A stretch of 64,000 nt of DNA, from the NCBI RefSeq assembly GCF_016862935.1, contig NZ_BONX01000018.1, forward strand, positions 186,001 through 250,000, given 5' to 3'. The notes under the pieces are model-generated. The model did not search any database and was not told where the DNA came from. It saw only the letters and a list, made by a program, of their open reading frames with translations. Position 1 is the stretch's first letter; each line of letters opens with the position of its first letter. This document shows positions 17,001-23,155 of the stretch, in pieces. The translations under genes were made by a program, and so were the position numbers. This DNA is from Plantactinospora mayteni (GTDB taxonomy: Bacteria; Actinomycetota; Actinomycetes; Mycobacteriales; Micromonosporaceae).

Positions 17001-18447
17001 CCGCCCCGACCGCCTGGTACGCGTTGAGCCGGCCCTCGCCGAAGGTGTTGTTGTCGTCGACGGTGCCGCCGCAGGTGAGCGCGTCGACGTCGGTGGCGGT
17101 GTCGTCGAGCAGCCGTTCGGTGGCCGTCACGTTGCCCTTCAGCCCTGGTGCGGCCGACCAGATCAGCGCGACGGTGGCGGAGACGTGCGGTGCCGCCATC
17201 GAGGTGCCGCTGCCGAGCCCGTAGCCGTTGGTGGGCAGGCTGGACCGGACGTTGCTGCCCGGCGCGGCGATGTTCGGCTTGACCGAACCGTCGATGCTGG
17301 ACACTCCCCGGCCGGAGAAGCTGGAGATGTTGTTGTTGCTGTCGTAGGACCCGGCCGCGTAGGTCAGGGGGTAGTCGCCCGGGTTCTCGGTGGTGTTGCA
17401 GCCCGGTCCGTCGTTGCCGGCGGAGAAGCTGGGGAAGATGCCGGCGGCCCGCCAGGAGACCACGGTCTGCTTGTACCACTCGTCGTTGCGACCGCCGCCC
17501 CAGGAGTTGTTGACGACGTCCGGGTGCAGGTCTGGCCGGGGGTTCTGCCCGTTCAGGTCGGTCGGGGCGAGTACCCACTGGCCGGCGGCGAGCAGCGAAC
17601 TGTCGGAGCAGTTGTTGGTCTCGCAGCCCTTGGCGGCGATCCACCGGGCGCCGGGCGCCACGCCGATCTGGTTGCCGGCACCGTCGTCGCCGACCATGGT
17701 GCCCATGGTGTGCGTACCGTGGCCGTTGTTGTCGCACGGCGCCGCGCTGGCGCAGACCGCGGCCGGGTCGAACCAGTTGTAGTTGTGGTCGAAGCCACTG
17801 GGGGTGTTGCCCCGGTAGGCGTTCCGCAGCGCCGGGTGGTCGAACTGCACGCCGCTGTCGATGCTGGCGACGACCACGTCCTCGCCCCGAGTGTCGAACT
17901 CGGACCAGACCCGGGGCGCCTCGATGTTGGTGAGGTTCCACTCGACCGCCCTGGTACCGGCGTCGGTGGTGGCCCGGAACGGCTCCGGTTTGATCAGTTC
18001 GTAGGTACGACTCGGTTCGATGCTCTGCACGTCGTCCCGGGCGGCGATGGTGTCGAGCAGGGCGCGGTCGCCCTCCACCCGCAACACGTTGGCGATCCAG
18101 TACGACCGGTACGTCGCGCCGCGCTTGTCCAGTTCGGCGCGGAGGTCCCGCTGGCTGCGCTCGGCGGTGGCGGTGAGCGTCCGGTAGACCGCGGTGGCCC
18201 GGTCGTCGGAGTCGGGCAGCTTTGCCGCTCCGCTCAACTCGGCGCGTTCTCGCAGGTAGACGGTGAACGTGCTGGTGCCCTCGGCGGCGAGTTCGGCCAG
18301 CAGTTCCCGGCTCACCTCCGCCTCGGGACCGGCCGCCACGGCGACCGCCGGCTGCGCGGTGACGCCGAGCAGCACGGCAGCCGCGGCGGCCACCAGCCGC
18401 CAGGGTCTTGGCCGGCCAGCCCAGCTCCGTCCGGATCGATGCGGCAT
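14050..18447 (-). CDS. Large secreted subtilisin-family serine peptidase with Kelch repeats
   Basis: From ATG 18447 (after GAGGAA) this is a 1465-residue preproprotein with a signal peptide (about 1-40) and an inhibitor-like propeptide to about 165. The S8 domain has Asp197 (ASIDSGV), His243 (NGHGTH), Asn345 (SAGNDG) and Ser416 (GTSMAAPH), so it should be active. After it come two carboxypeptidase-regulatory-like beta domains (about 488-650), a jelly-roll domain with YSGL/NVWHQ-type strands (about 660-826), an Ig/NEW-like domain (about 920-955), five or six Kelch repeats (about 1005-1270, e.g. IYAIGGWGAGSAP) and a last beta sandwich plus regulatory-like domain. It is bacillopeptidase F-like in the protease part. 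It probably degrades or binds extracellular protein or glycan. Confidence 0.9.
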   Translation of the reverse strand: MPHRSGRSWAGRPRPWRLVAAAAAVLLGVTAQPAVAVAAGPEAEVSRELLAELAAEGTSTFTVYLRERAELSGAAKLPDSDDRATAVYRTLTATAERSQRDLRAELDKRGATYRSYWIANVLRVEGDRALLDTIAARDDVQSIEPSRTYELIKPEPFRATTDAGTRAVEWNLTNIEAPRVWSEFDTRGEDVVVASIDSGVQFDHPALRNAYRGNTPSGFDHNYNWFDPAAVCASAAPCDNNGHGTHTMGTMVGDDGAGNQIGVAPGARWIAAKGCETNNCSDSSLLAAGQWVLAPTDLNGQNPRPDLHPDVVNNSWGGGRNDEWYKQTVVSWRAAGIFPSFSAGNDGPGCNTTENPGDYPLTYAAGSYDSNNNISSFSGRGVSSIDGSVKPNIAAPGSNVRSSLPTNGYGLGSGTSMAAPHVSATVALIWSAAPGLKGNVTATERLLDDTATDVDALTCGGTVDDNNTFGEGRLNAYQAVGAAPRGDSGRVTGTVTDASTGDPVAGAQVRTGDFNTLTDAAGKYALVLPVGSHELTASGYGFNPGTATVTVAQGGILTQDFALATARMVTVAGKVTDGSGHGWPLYAKIEVSGRPGGPVYSNPVTGAYSFTVPGSATYRLDTTVVYPGYRPVSTEVAVGTGSKTVNISAAVLSACTAAGYTAAISDPLLSQSFDGASAPDGWSVVNRTDKGGWAFDDPGARGNLTGGTGSFAVIDSDDLGSGNTQDTDLVTPALDLSAAGAPLLRFNSDWRAVGISDTADVDVSTDGGSTWTNVWHQTVSRRGPRVEEVPLDRAAGAANAKVRFRFNGTFAWWWEVDNVQLVNRTCTPKPGGLVAGFTTDANTGEALNGVTVTSDNQPADKGVSVATPDDPNIPDGFYWLYSGLTGTQPFTASLAPYRGFTKQVAVPVDATRRVDFALKAARLTVTPKDLELHQPYGSTRNVTLTVTNTGNAPATVETLERAARFSQLSAKGAELVEHKMKGLSKSRTGIAYGPGTGTAAAAPLVDDAWTRVANLPASIYDNSAVTLGGKVYSIGGGSGTGNERKTWVYDPATNVWTALPDMPTARSKPAVAALNGRIYAIGGWGAGSAPVETVDVFNPTTGTWSTLSGVTNPAPRAAAAFATSGGRLYVIGGCGDNECSADSPDVTVFDPLTGKFDTAADYPQGSSWMSCGGIGGKVYCAGGVGVTEFKNGYVYDPATDAWAPLPDMPLDLWGSQYAAAGGMLVLAGGATAASTTLTNRTIGYDPVAGAWVNLPNAQFARYRGAGVCGAYKVGGSPSSFVGSAETERLGGLEACLETGEASWLSTAPASFTLAAGASRTITVTLTATAAAGVPQPGTYTAELGLVTDSPYPVPVIGVEMNVSPPGNWGKIQGTVIGRTCGGAEVPLPATVRANLVGDPATGYTLSASNQGGYSWWLARGRYDVIVAKDGWVPQVKRQQIQASLVSTLDFTLEPVNPCPTRLGGI

Positions 18448-18697
18448 GGGTTCCTCCCCCACTGTTCGGCGTCCCGAGCCTTCTCGGAAGCCAGCTCCGC
18501 AGCCCCGGATGCCCGGCGCTGCCGGCACGCGTGGGTCCGACGGTTGCTTACGGACAGCGCCCCCCACATCGGCTTGGAGTAATGTTCTTGCTCCCCGGGG
18601 TAGTGATCAATGCCCGAGGTCGGCCAGTATCTAGGCAGTAACTGGGCGTGTTTCGGTCAGGAGTTAGCCGAATGCCTTACATCGGTTAGCGTCGCTG

Positions 18698-18723
18698 TTG
18701 ACGCGCCCGGTCAAACCGGTTTG
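18698..18723 (+). promoter_or_regulatory. TTGACG box and 12-bp palindrome upstream of the winged-helix regulator
   Basis: TTGACG (18698-18703) resembles a -35 box. The perfect palindrome CAAACCGGTTTG (18712-18723) lies in the following spacer, where a repressor would block polymerase. The region also separates the regulator from the divergent peptidase gene, so it could control both. No convincing -10 was found. Confidence 0.4.
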
Positions 18724-18763
18724 GCTAGGGCCCGCAGTGTCGACGGGGGAGGAGTGGAGCGAG

Positions 18764-19237
18764 GTGGCAAACGGAGAAGTCCCGCTCGTCGTGTGCGTGT
18801 CTACCGACGTCGCGGTACGGGAACGGGTGGTTCGACGGCTGGACGACTTCGGTACGGTCGTGATCTGTTCGGATCTGTCCGAGTTACGGGCAATGCTGTT
18901 TCCAATGGTCGGCAACGCGACGGATTCCGAACCAGGACCGGTGAGTCTCGGTGACCTGTCCGTCGACCCGGGCGGCCACCTGGTCACCTGGCGGGGCGAG
19001 CCGCTCGCGCTGACCAGGCTGGAACGGGAACTGCTGGCCCGGCTGGCCAGCGCGCCGCTCGGGGTGTGGACGTACGAGCGGCTGTTTGGGTCGGTCTGGG
19101 GCGGCGCCTACCTCGGTGACACCGCCATCCTGCACTCCGCCGTGAAACGGCTGCGCCGCAAGCTGCGCGCCGTCGAGGGCGGGCCGCAGGTGCAGACCGT
19201 ACGCGGCGTCGGCTACCGGCTCGCCCCGGGACACTGA
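18764..19237 (+). CDS. OmpR/PhoB-type winged-helix regulator with a degenerate receiver
   Basis: This is a 157-residue protein. The C-terminal ~90 residues are a clear OmpR-type DNA-binding domain: LTRLERELLARLASAPLGVW, the recognition region SAVKRLRRKLR and the wing VQTVRGVGYRLAPGH. The N-terminal ~60 residues begin like a receiver (VPLVVCVSTDVAVRERVVRR) but lack the phosphorylated Asp and are too short. It probably works without a kinase. The GTG start at 18764 follows GGAGGAG. It is divergent from the subtilisin gene and may regulate it; that is an inference from position. Confidence 0.78.
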   Translation: MANGEVPLVVCVSTDVAVRERVVRRLDDFGTVVICSDLSELRAMLFPMVGNATDSEPGPVSLGDLSVDPGGHLVTWRGEPLALTRLERELLARLASAPLGVWTYERLFGSVWGGAYLGDTAILHSAVKRLRRKLRAVEGGPQVQTVRGVGYRLAPGH

Positions 19238-19318
19238 CCCGACGACGCCGGCACCCTGACACCCCGGCCACCGACCGGGCACCACCCCCGACGCCGGCAC
19301 CCCGGTCGACCAACCGCT

Positions 19319-19392
19319 GACCGATCCGCGCGGTGGCCGATCCGGCCGCTGGCCGATCCGAAGGGTGGCTGATCCGGTCGGTGGCCGGCTCG
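19319..19392. repeat. 16-bp tandem repeat, about 4.5 copies
   Basis: Units of the form GGCCGATCCGNNNGGT occupy 19319-19334, 19335-19350, 19351-19366 and 19367-19382, plus a partial copy. They lie in the leader region of the following gene. Confidence 0.75.
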
Positions 19393-19422
19393 GTGCCGGC
19401 GCTCCGGGGTCGCCGTGCCACC

Positions 19423-20298
19423 ATGGCTGGCGTGAGCATCGACGCCCCGGCACCGGCCTGGCCCGGTCAGCCGGACCCTCCGGCCCCTCCCCGGTGGCGG
19501 CGCTGGCTGCTCGTCGGCCTGGTGGGCTGGGGTGTGCTGCTGCTGGTGCTCACCCTGGTCTCGGTCTACCGCGACGAGCCGACAGTGAAGGAGCAGCGCA
19601 GCATCGAGCAGGCCGAACCGGTGTTGGAGCGGGCACTCGGCGAACTCGTCGTGGCGGCCGGCCCGGACGTCGCCGTCGAGATCGCCGAGCGACGGGTGGC
19701 CGACGACTGCGAACTCACCGTCGTCCGGGACGGCGCGTCGCTGGATGCGGCGGTCGTCGTGCACGCGCCGGACGCGGACGTACCCGCGCTGCTGGACCGG
19801 ATCGCGGAGCGGCTGCCGGCGGCGTACCGGGCCCGGGTCCGGCACAGTGCCGACGGGAGCAGCCACGCCCTGCGCGCCGACGCGGGTGAGTTCGTGGCGA
19901 TCGAAGGCGGTCAGGTCGGCCCCGGCGTGGTCGAGTTGACCGTCGACACCGGTTGCCGACCGGTCTCCGGCGATCCCGACGACCGCGCCGTGCCGCCGTT
20001 GCCGCCGGCCGAGCCGGAACCGCTCCGGGTACTCGGCGCGCTCGGCGCGACCGAGCCGACCCCGGTCGAGCTGGTCTCCGTGGGCTGCCCGGGGCAGGGC
20101 ACCACCTGGACCGCACACGCCACCGGCCGGGGAGTACCGGCCGGCCCGCCGAGCACCCTGCTGCCCCGACCGGCCGGCGCCGTCGTGGTCGCCGACACCA
20201 CCGAGCTGTACGCCTACCGCAGCGGCCCGGTCAGCGTGGTGGTCGAAAGCGGCGACGGCCGGATCCGGGTCGCCGTCAGCAGCGGCTGTGGTCGGTGA
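19423..20298 (+). CDS. Membrane-anchored protein of unknown function
   Basis: This is a 291-residue protein with a Pro-rich cytoplasmic tail, one transmembrane helix (about residues 30-50, WLLVGLVGWGVLLLVLTLVS) and an extracellular part of about 240 residues. The extracellular part contains four Cys (DDCELTV, DTGCRPV, SVGCPGQ, SSGCGR) in a spacing that suggests two disulfides. No known domain was seen. The ATG at 19423 is chosen as the first start after the repeat tract; a GTG three codons later (19432) is also possible. Confidence 0.65.
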   Translation: MAGVSIDAPAPAWPGQPDPPAPPRWRRWLLVGLVGWGVLLLVLTLVSVYRDEPTVKEQRSIEQAEPVLERALGELVVAAGPDVAVEIAERRVADDCELTVVRDGASLDAAVVVHAPDADVPALLDRIAERLPAAYRARVRHSADGSSHALRADAGEFVAIEGGQVGPGVVELTVDTGCRPVSGDPDDRAVPPLPPAEPEPLRVLGALGATEPTPVELVSVGCPGQGTTWTAHATGRGVPAGPPSTLLPRPAGAVVVADTTELYAYRSGPVSVVVESGDGRIRVAVSSGCGR

Positions 20299-20466
20299 CC
20301 GGGTCCGGCCGCCCATAAGCGCAACGACCACCGCCGACCGGCGTGGGCCTGGAGTGGGTCGACGTGTTCGGAGTGGGCCGACGCCCGTCGACGGGTGGAC
20401 GAGGGTGGCCGACCCGGCAGACGCTCGGGTCCGGATGGAACCCGGCGATGCAGGTCAGCGCGGCGA

Positions 20467-20829
20467 CTAGTAGACCAGCGCCTGTGCGCCGTCCGCCATC
20501 GCCTCCTCGACGAAGACCGCTGCCCCGGCGATGCGTACCCCGGGCAGCACGTCGGACTCGCCGATCTCCCGGCGCGCGGCGCACTGGGTGCAGACCGTGA
20601 CCTGGCCGTTGCTCAGGATCACGTGCAGCAACTCGGCCAGCGGCGCGGAATGCGGCAGTTCGAACTCCTCGGCCCGGCCGGGCAGCGCGAACCAGCTCGA
20701 CTCACCGGTCAGCCAGAGCGAGACGTCGACGCCGGAGGCGACCGCGGTGGCGGCCACTGTGAACGCCTGGGCACAGCGTTCCGGCGAGTCCGAACCGGCG
20801 GTGGCCTTGACGACCAGGGTACGAGCCAT
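20467..20829 (-). CDS. DsrE-family protein
   Basis: This is a 120-residue protein with the DsrE fold. It starts MARTLVVKATAGSDSPERCA, followed by a helix (AFTVAATAVASGVDVSLWL) and the late CxxC pair TVCTQCAARREIGESDVLPG. DsrE proteins relay sulfur or act as small scaffolds; the CxxC could carry a thiol function. The start ATG is 6 nt after a TATGCT -10 box (20841-20836), so the mRNA is leaderless. It is divergent from the small membrane protein gene, with overlapping -10 boxes. Confidence 0.75.
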   Translation of the reverse strand: MARTLVVKATAGSDSPERCAQAFTVAATAVASGVDVSLWLTGESSWFALPGRAEEFELPHSAPLAELLHVILSNGQVTVCTQCAARREIGESDVLPGVRIAGAAVFVEEAMADGAQALVY

Positions 20830-20835
20830 GAGGCC

Positions 20836-20845
20836 AGCATAGGAT
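20836..20845. promoter_or_regulatory. Two overlapping divergent -10 boxes
   Basis: AGCATAGGAT contains TAGGAT on the plus strand (20840-20845, 9 nt before ATG 20855) and TATGCT on the minus strand (20841-20836, 6 nt before ATG 20829). The hexamers share two base pairs, so the two promoters should exclude each other. Confidence 0.6.
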
Positions 20846-20854
20846 CTACCCGTC

Positions 20855-20959
20855 ATGGTTACCGAGATTGGGTTCGTCAGCCTGCTGGTCGCGGGTCTTG
20901 GCGCGCTCGCCGGTTACCTGGTCTACCTGGCCGTGAAGATTTCGAGAGGACGTTGGTGA
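20855..20959 (+). CDS. Small single-pass membrane protein (34 residues)
   Basis: The frame reads MVTEIGFVSLLVAGLGALAG, then YLVYLAVKISRGRW. It has one hydrophobic helix and a basic C-terminus, so the C-terminus should be inside. A TAGGAT -10 box lies 9 nt upstream and there is no ribosome site, so it is probably leaderless. Its stop overlaps the start of the 60-bp-repeat frame (GGTGAG), forming a chain of coupled genes that ends in the nitrobindin-like gene. Its function is unknown. Confidence 0.6.
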   Translation: MVTEIGFVSLLVAGLGALAGYLVYLAVKISRGRW

Positions 20960-21073
20960 GTGCGAGGAGTGAGCCGGGTTTGCGAGCCCCGCAGTCACGA
21001 GCGGAAGGGATGCTGGTGAGTGCGAGGAGTGAGCCGGGTTTGCGAGCCCCGCAGTCACGAGCGGAAGGGATGC
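20954..21073. repeat. Perfect 60-bp direct tandem repeat (two copies)
   Basis: The copies at 20954-21013 and 21014-21073 are identical. Each contains GTGAGTGCGAGGAGTGAGCC near its start and ends with a ribosome site (GGAAGGGA) followed by TGC. The unit length is exactly 20 codons. It lies between the small membrane gene and the nitrobindin-like gene. Confidence 0.95.
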
Positions 21074-21078
21074 TGTGA
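20956..21078 (+). CDS. Possible 40-residue repeat peptide linking two genes by stop/start overlap
   Basis: A GTG at 20956 overlaps the stop of the small membrane gene. It opens a frame through both 60-bp copies, giving two identical 20-residue units (MSARSEPGLRAPQSRAEGML, the second starting with Val). The TGA at 21076 overlaps the GTG start of the next gene. The peptide is basic and has no known domain. It may serve mainly for translational coupling rather than as a protein. Confidence 0.45.
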   Translation: MSARSEPGLRAPQSRAEGMLVSARSEPGLRAPQSRAEGML

Positions 21079-21665
21079 GTAACCCGATTGAGCCGCCGCC
21101 CTGGCTGAACGCGCCGCCAGTCGACCCGTACCCGTACGAGGAGACCTACGACCTGCGCAAGGGGCCGGACCTGCACCCGGCGTTGCTCGGCCTGCTGCCG
21201 TACGTGGGGCTCTGGCGTGGACGGGGGCGGGGCGGGTTCCCCAGCATCGAGGACTTCGACTACGCCCAGGAGATCCGGATCACCCACGACGGGCGGCCGT
21301 TCCTGCACTACGAGTCGCGGGCCTGGATCCTGGACGAGCGGAGCCAGCCGGTCCGGCCGGCCGGTCGTGAGGTCGGCTGGTGGCGGGCCGTACTCGACGC
21401 CGACGGCAACGGCACCGACGAGCTGGAGGTGCTGCTGACCACCCCGACCGGGATCATGGAAGTGCACCTCGGCAAGGTCACCGGTACCCGGGTCGAGATC
21501 GCCACCGACGCGGTGGTGCGGAGCCCGACCGCCAAGGAGGTCACCGCCGGGCACCGGCTCTTCGGCATCGTCGAGGGTGCACTGCTCTACGCCCAGGAGA
21601 TGGCGGCGGTGGGACACCCGCTCTCGCCGCACCTCTCCGCCCGACTGATCCGGGTCGGCGGCTGA
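21075..21665 (+). CDS. Nitrobindin / peroxynitrite isomerase family heme protein
   Basis: This is a 196-residue FABP-like beta-barrel protein. The family motif GLWRGRG (45-51, GxWxGxG) is present, and a C-terminal His (H186 in GHPLSPHLSARL) is the likely proximal heme ligand. Known nitrobindins hold ferric heme and isomerise peroxynitrite to nitrate; this activity is inferred. The GTG start at 21075 has the GGAAGGGA ribosome site carried by the second 60-bp repeat. Confidence 0.85.
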   Translation: MSNPIEPPPWLNAPPVDPYPYEETYDLRKGPDLHPALLGLLPYVGLWRGRGRGGFPSIEDFDYAQEIRITHDGRPFLHYESRAWILDERSQPVRPAGREVGWWRAVLDADGNGTDELEVLLTTPTGIMEVHLGKVTGTRVEIATDAVVRSPTAKEVTAGHRLFGIVEGALLYAQEMAAVGHPLSPHLSARLIRVGG

Positions 21666-21669
21666 CGAC

Positions 21670-21740
21670 TACCGCCCAGCGGGTCGGGACGTTACCGCTC
21701 AGCGGGGCGCCGGGACGTTACCGCTCAGCGGGTCGGGACG
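21670..21740. repeat. Three degenerate ~23-26-bp repeats with small stems
   Basis: ACCGCTCAGCGGG-type units followed by (T)CGGGACGTT occur at about 21670, 21693 and 21719. Each holds the mini-stem CCGCT-C-AGCGG. They lie between convergent genes, and the last copy forms the final codons of the pabC-like gene. They may act as terminators. Confidence 0.55.
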
Positions 21741-22590
21741 GGACGGGGAAGCCGAGCAGGTCGGCCAGTACGGCGGTGTGCGGCGAGTAGCGCAGTGGCA
21801 CCCCGTCGAGTTCACGGACCACGGCGAGGCCGCGTACCGACGAGGTGAACCAGACCCCGTCGGCGGTGTGCAGTTCGGCGGGGGTGACCAGGCGGCGGGC
21901 CACCGTCCAGGCCAGCTCGCCGGCCTGCCGGAGCAGCCAGTCGGCGGTCACCCCGGGCAGGATCCCGGTCCGTTCCGCCGGTACGACGCACAGCTCTTCG
22001 CCGGTCAGCCAGACCAGGTTGGCGGTCGGCCCCTCCAGGGCGTACCCGTCGGTCGAGGTCCAGAGCACGTCGTCCACGCCGTTCGCGGCGGCCCAGCGCC
22101 GGGCGGCCTCGCTCAGCCCGTACGACGTGGTTTTCAGGCCGGCGAGCAGCCATGGCCGGCCCACCCGGGCGTCGGCGGCGACCCCGAGCGGCAGCGTCGC
22201 CACCCGGATGCCGTCCCGCCGGGCCTGCCGGGACCTGGCCGGCACCGGGGAGAGGGTGGCGTAGACGGTCGGGCCGGCGCCGCCCTCGGGTCCCCGGGTG
22301 CAGACCAGCCGCAGCGCGCCCTCGGTCCCGATCGGCCAGTCGGCGCAGACGGTGTCGAGCAGTTCGCGCAGTTCCTCGGTGCGGGGCAGCGGCAGGTCGA
22401 GTGCCGCCGCCGCCCGGGTCAGCCGGGCCAGGTGCTCCCCGACCAGCCAGGGGCGGCCGGCCCGGACGTGCATGGTCTCGAAAAGCCCGTCACCCCGGAG
22501 TACGCCCCGGTCGTCGGCCCGGATCACCGGCTCGCCGGCCGGCACCACGCCCCGGCCGAGTACGGCGACCACCGCCTGCTCGCTCGACAT
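21718..22590 (-). CDS. pabC: Class IV aminotransferase, probably aminodeoxychorismate lyase
   Basis: This is a 290-residue PLP fold-type IV protein. The PLP lysine is Lys153 in LLAGLKTTSYGLS. The N-terminal RGDGLFETM and the late motif YALEGPTANLVWLTGEELCV agree with 4-amino-4-deoxychorismate lyase and D-amino-acid/branched-chain transaminases. PabC would release p-aminobenzoate for folate. The assignment within the family is moderately sure, and the neighbouring folate-binding ygfZ fits weakly. The start ATG is 7 nt after a TACCCT -10 box, suggesting a leaderless mRNA. Confidence 0.75.
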   Translation of the reverse strand: MSSEQAVVAVLGRGVVPAGEPVIRADDRGVLRGDGLFETMHVRAGRPWLVGEHLARLTRAAAALDLPLPRTEELRELLDTVCADWPIGTEGALRLVCTRGPEGGAGPTVYATLSPVPARSRQARRDGIRVATLPLGVAADARVGRPWLLAGLKTTSYGLSEAARRWAAANGVDDVLWTSTDGYALEGPTANLVWLTGEELCVVPAERTGILPGVTADWLLRQAGELAWTVARRLVTPAELHTADGVWFTSSVRGLAVVRELDGVPLRYSPHTAVLADLLGFPVPSRPAER

Positions 22591-22596
22591 TCCGCC

Positions 22597-22668
22597 GAGG
22601 GTAGCCGTCGAGGGGTCGGCGAGGGTAGCTGTCGAGGGGTCGGCGAGAGTAGCTGCCGAGGGGTCGGC
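22597..22668. repeat. 24-bp tandem repeat, three copies
   Basis: Units GAGGGTAGCCGTCGAGGGGT+CGGC lie at 22597-22620, 22621-22644 and 22645-22668, with two or three changes between copies. The first unit carries the -10 box of the divergent pabC-like gene, so each repeat may have duplicated a promoter element. Confidence 0.85.
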
Positions 22669-22696
22669 CTCCGCCGATCCGCACTATGCTTTGCCG

Positions 22697-23125
22697 GTGT
22701 CGGAATCGTCACTTGCGGAGATGCTGCGCTCCCGCGGACTGCGGTTGACGGCGCAGCGACAGTTGGTCCTCGAAGCCGTGCTGGAACTCGGGCACGCCAC
22801 GCCCGAGCAGGTGCACTCGGCGGTCCGCGAGGTCGCCGCCGGAGTGAACATCACCACTATCTACCGGACTCTGGAACTACTCGAACGCCTCGGGTTGGTT
22901 ACCCATACGCACCTGTCCCACGGGTCACCGACGTACCACGCCGCGGGTGAGGACACCCACGTGCACCTGGTGTGCCGGATCTGCGGGGCGGTGGACGAGG
23001 TCGATCCGGAGGTCTTCGGGCCGCTCTGCGACAAGCTCGCGGCCGAACGGGGCTTCCAGGTCGACATCGGGCACGTGGCGCTCTTCGGCGTCTGCGGGCG
23101 GAGCGACTGCGAGGAGCGGCGGTAA
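22697..23125 (+). CDS. Fur-family metal-dependent regulator
   Basis: This is a 142-residue protein with an N-terminal winged helix (LRSRGLRLTAQRQLVLEAVL, TTIYRTLELLERLGLV) and a C-terminal dimer/metal domain (HVHLVCRICG, then CGRSDC at the end). The two Cys pairs should hold structural zinc and the His-rich strand a regulatory metal. Whether it senses iron, zinc or peroxide cannot be told. A TATGCT -10 box ends 6 nt before the GTG start at 22697, so the mRNA is leaderless. Confidence 0.85.
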   Translation: MSESSLAEMLRSRGLRLTAQRQLVLEAVLELGHATPEQVHSAVREVAAGVNITTIYRTLELLERLGLVTHTHLSHGSPTYHAAGEDTHVHLVCRICGAVDEVDPEVFGPLCDKLAAERGFQVDIGHVALFGVCGRSDCEERR

Positions 23126-23155
23126 TGATCGAAGAGGAGCGGCGGTAATGATCGA
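23111..23155 (+). repeat. 23-bp tandem duplication of the fur-ygfZ junction
   Basis: GAGGAGCGGCGGTAATGATC is present at 23111 and again at 23134. The duplication copies the ribosome site and the TAATG stop/start overlap. It creates a 7-codon mini-frame (MIEEERR) at 23125-23148 between the two real genes. Confidence 0.85.

Noticed and set aside
13639-18582. A very long plus-strand open frame (over 1600 codons) opposite the subtilisin gene
   Set aside because: It is the antisense shadow of a GC-rich gene. Its translation is Gly/Arg/Val low-complexity without motifs, while the minus strand has a full peptidase with catalytic residues.
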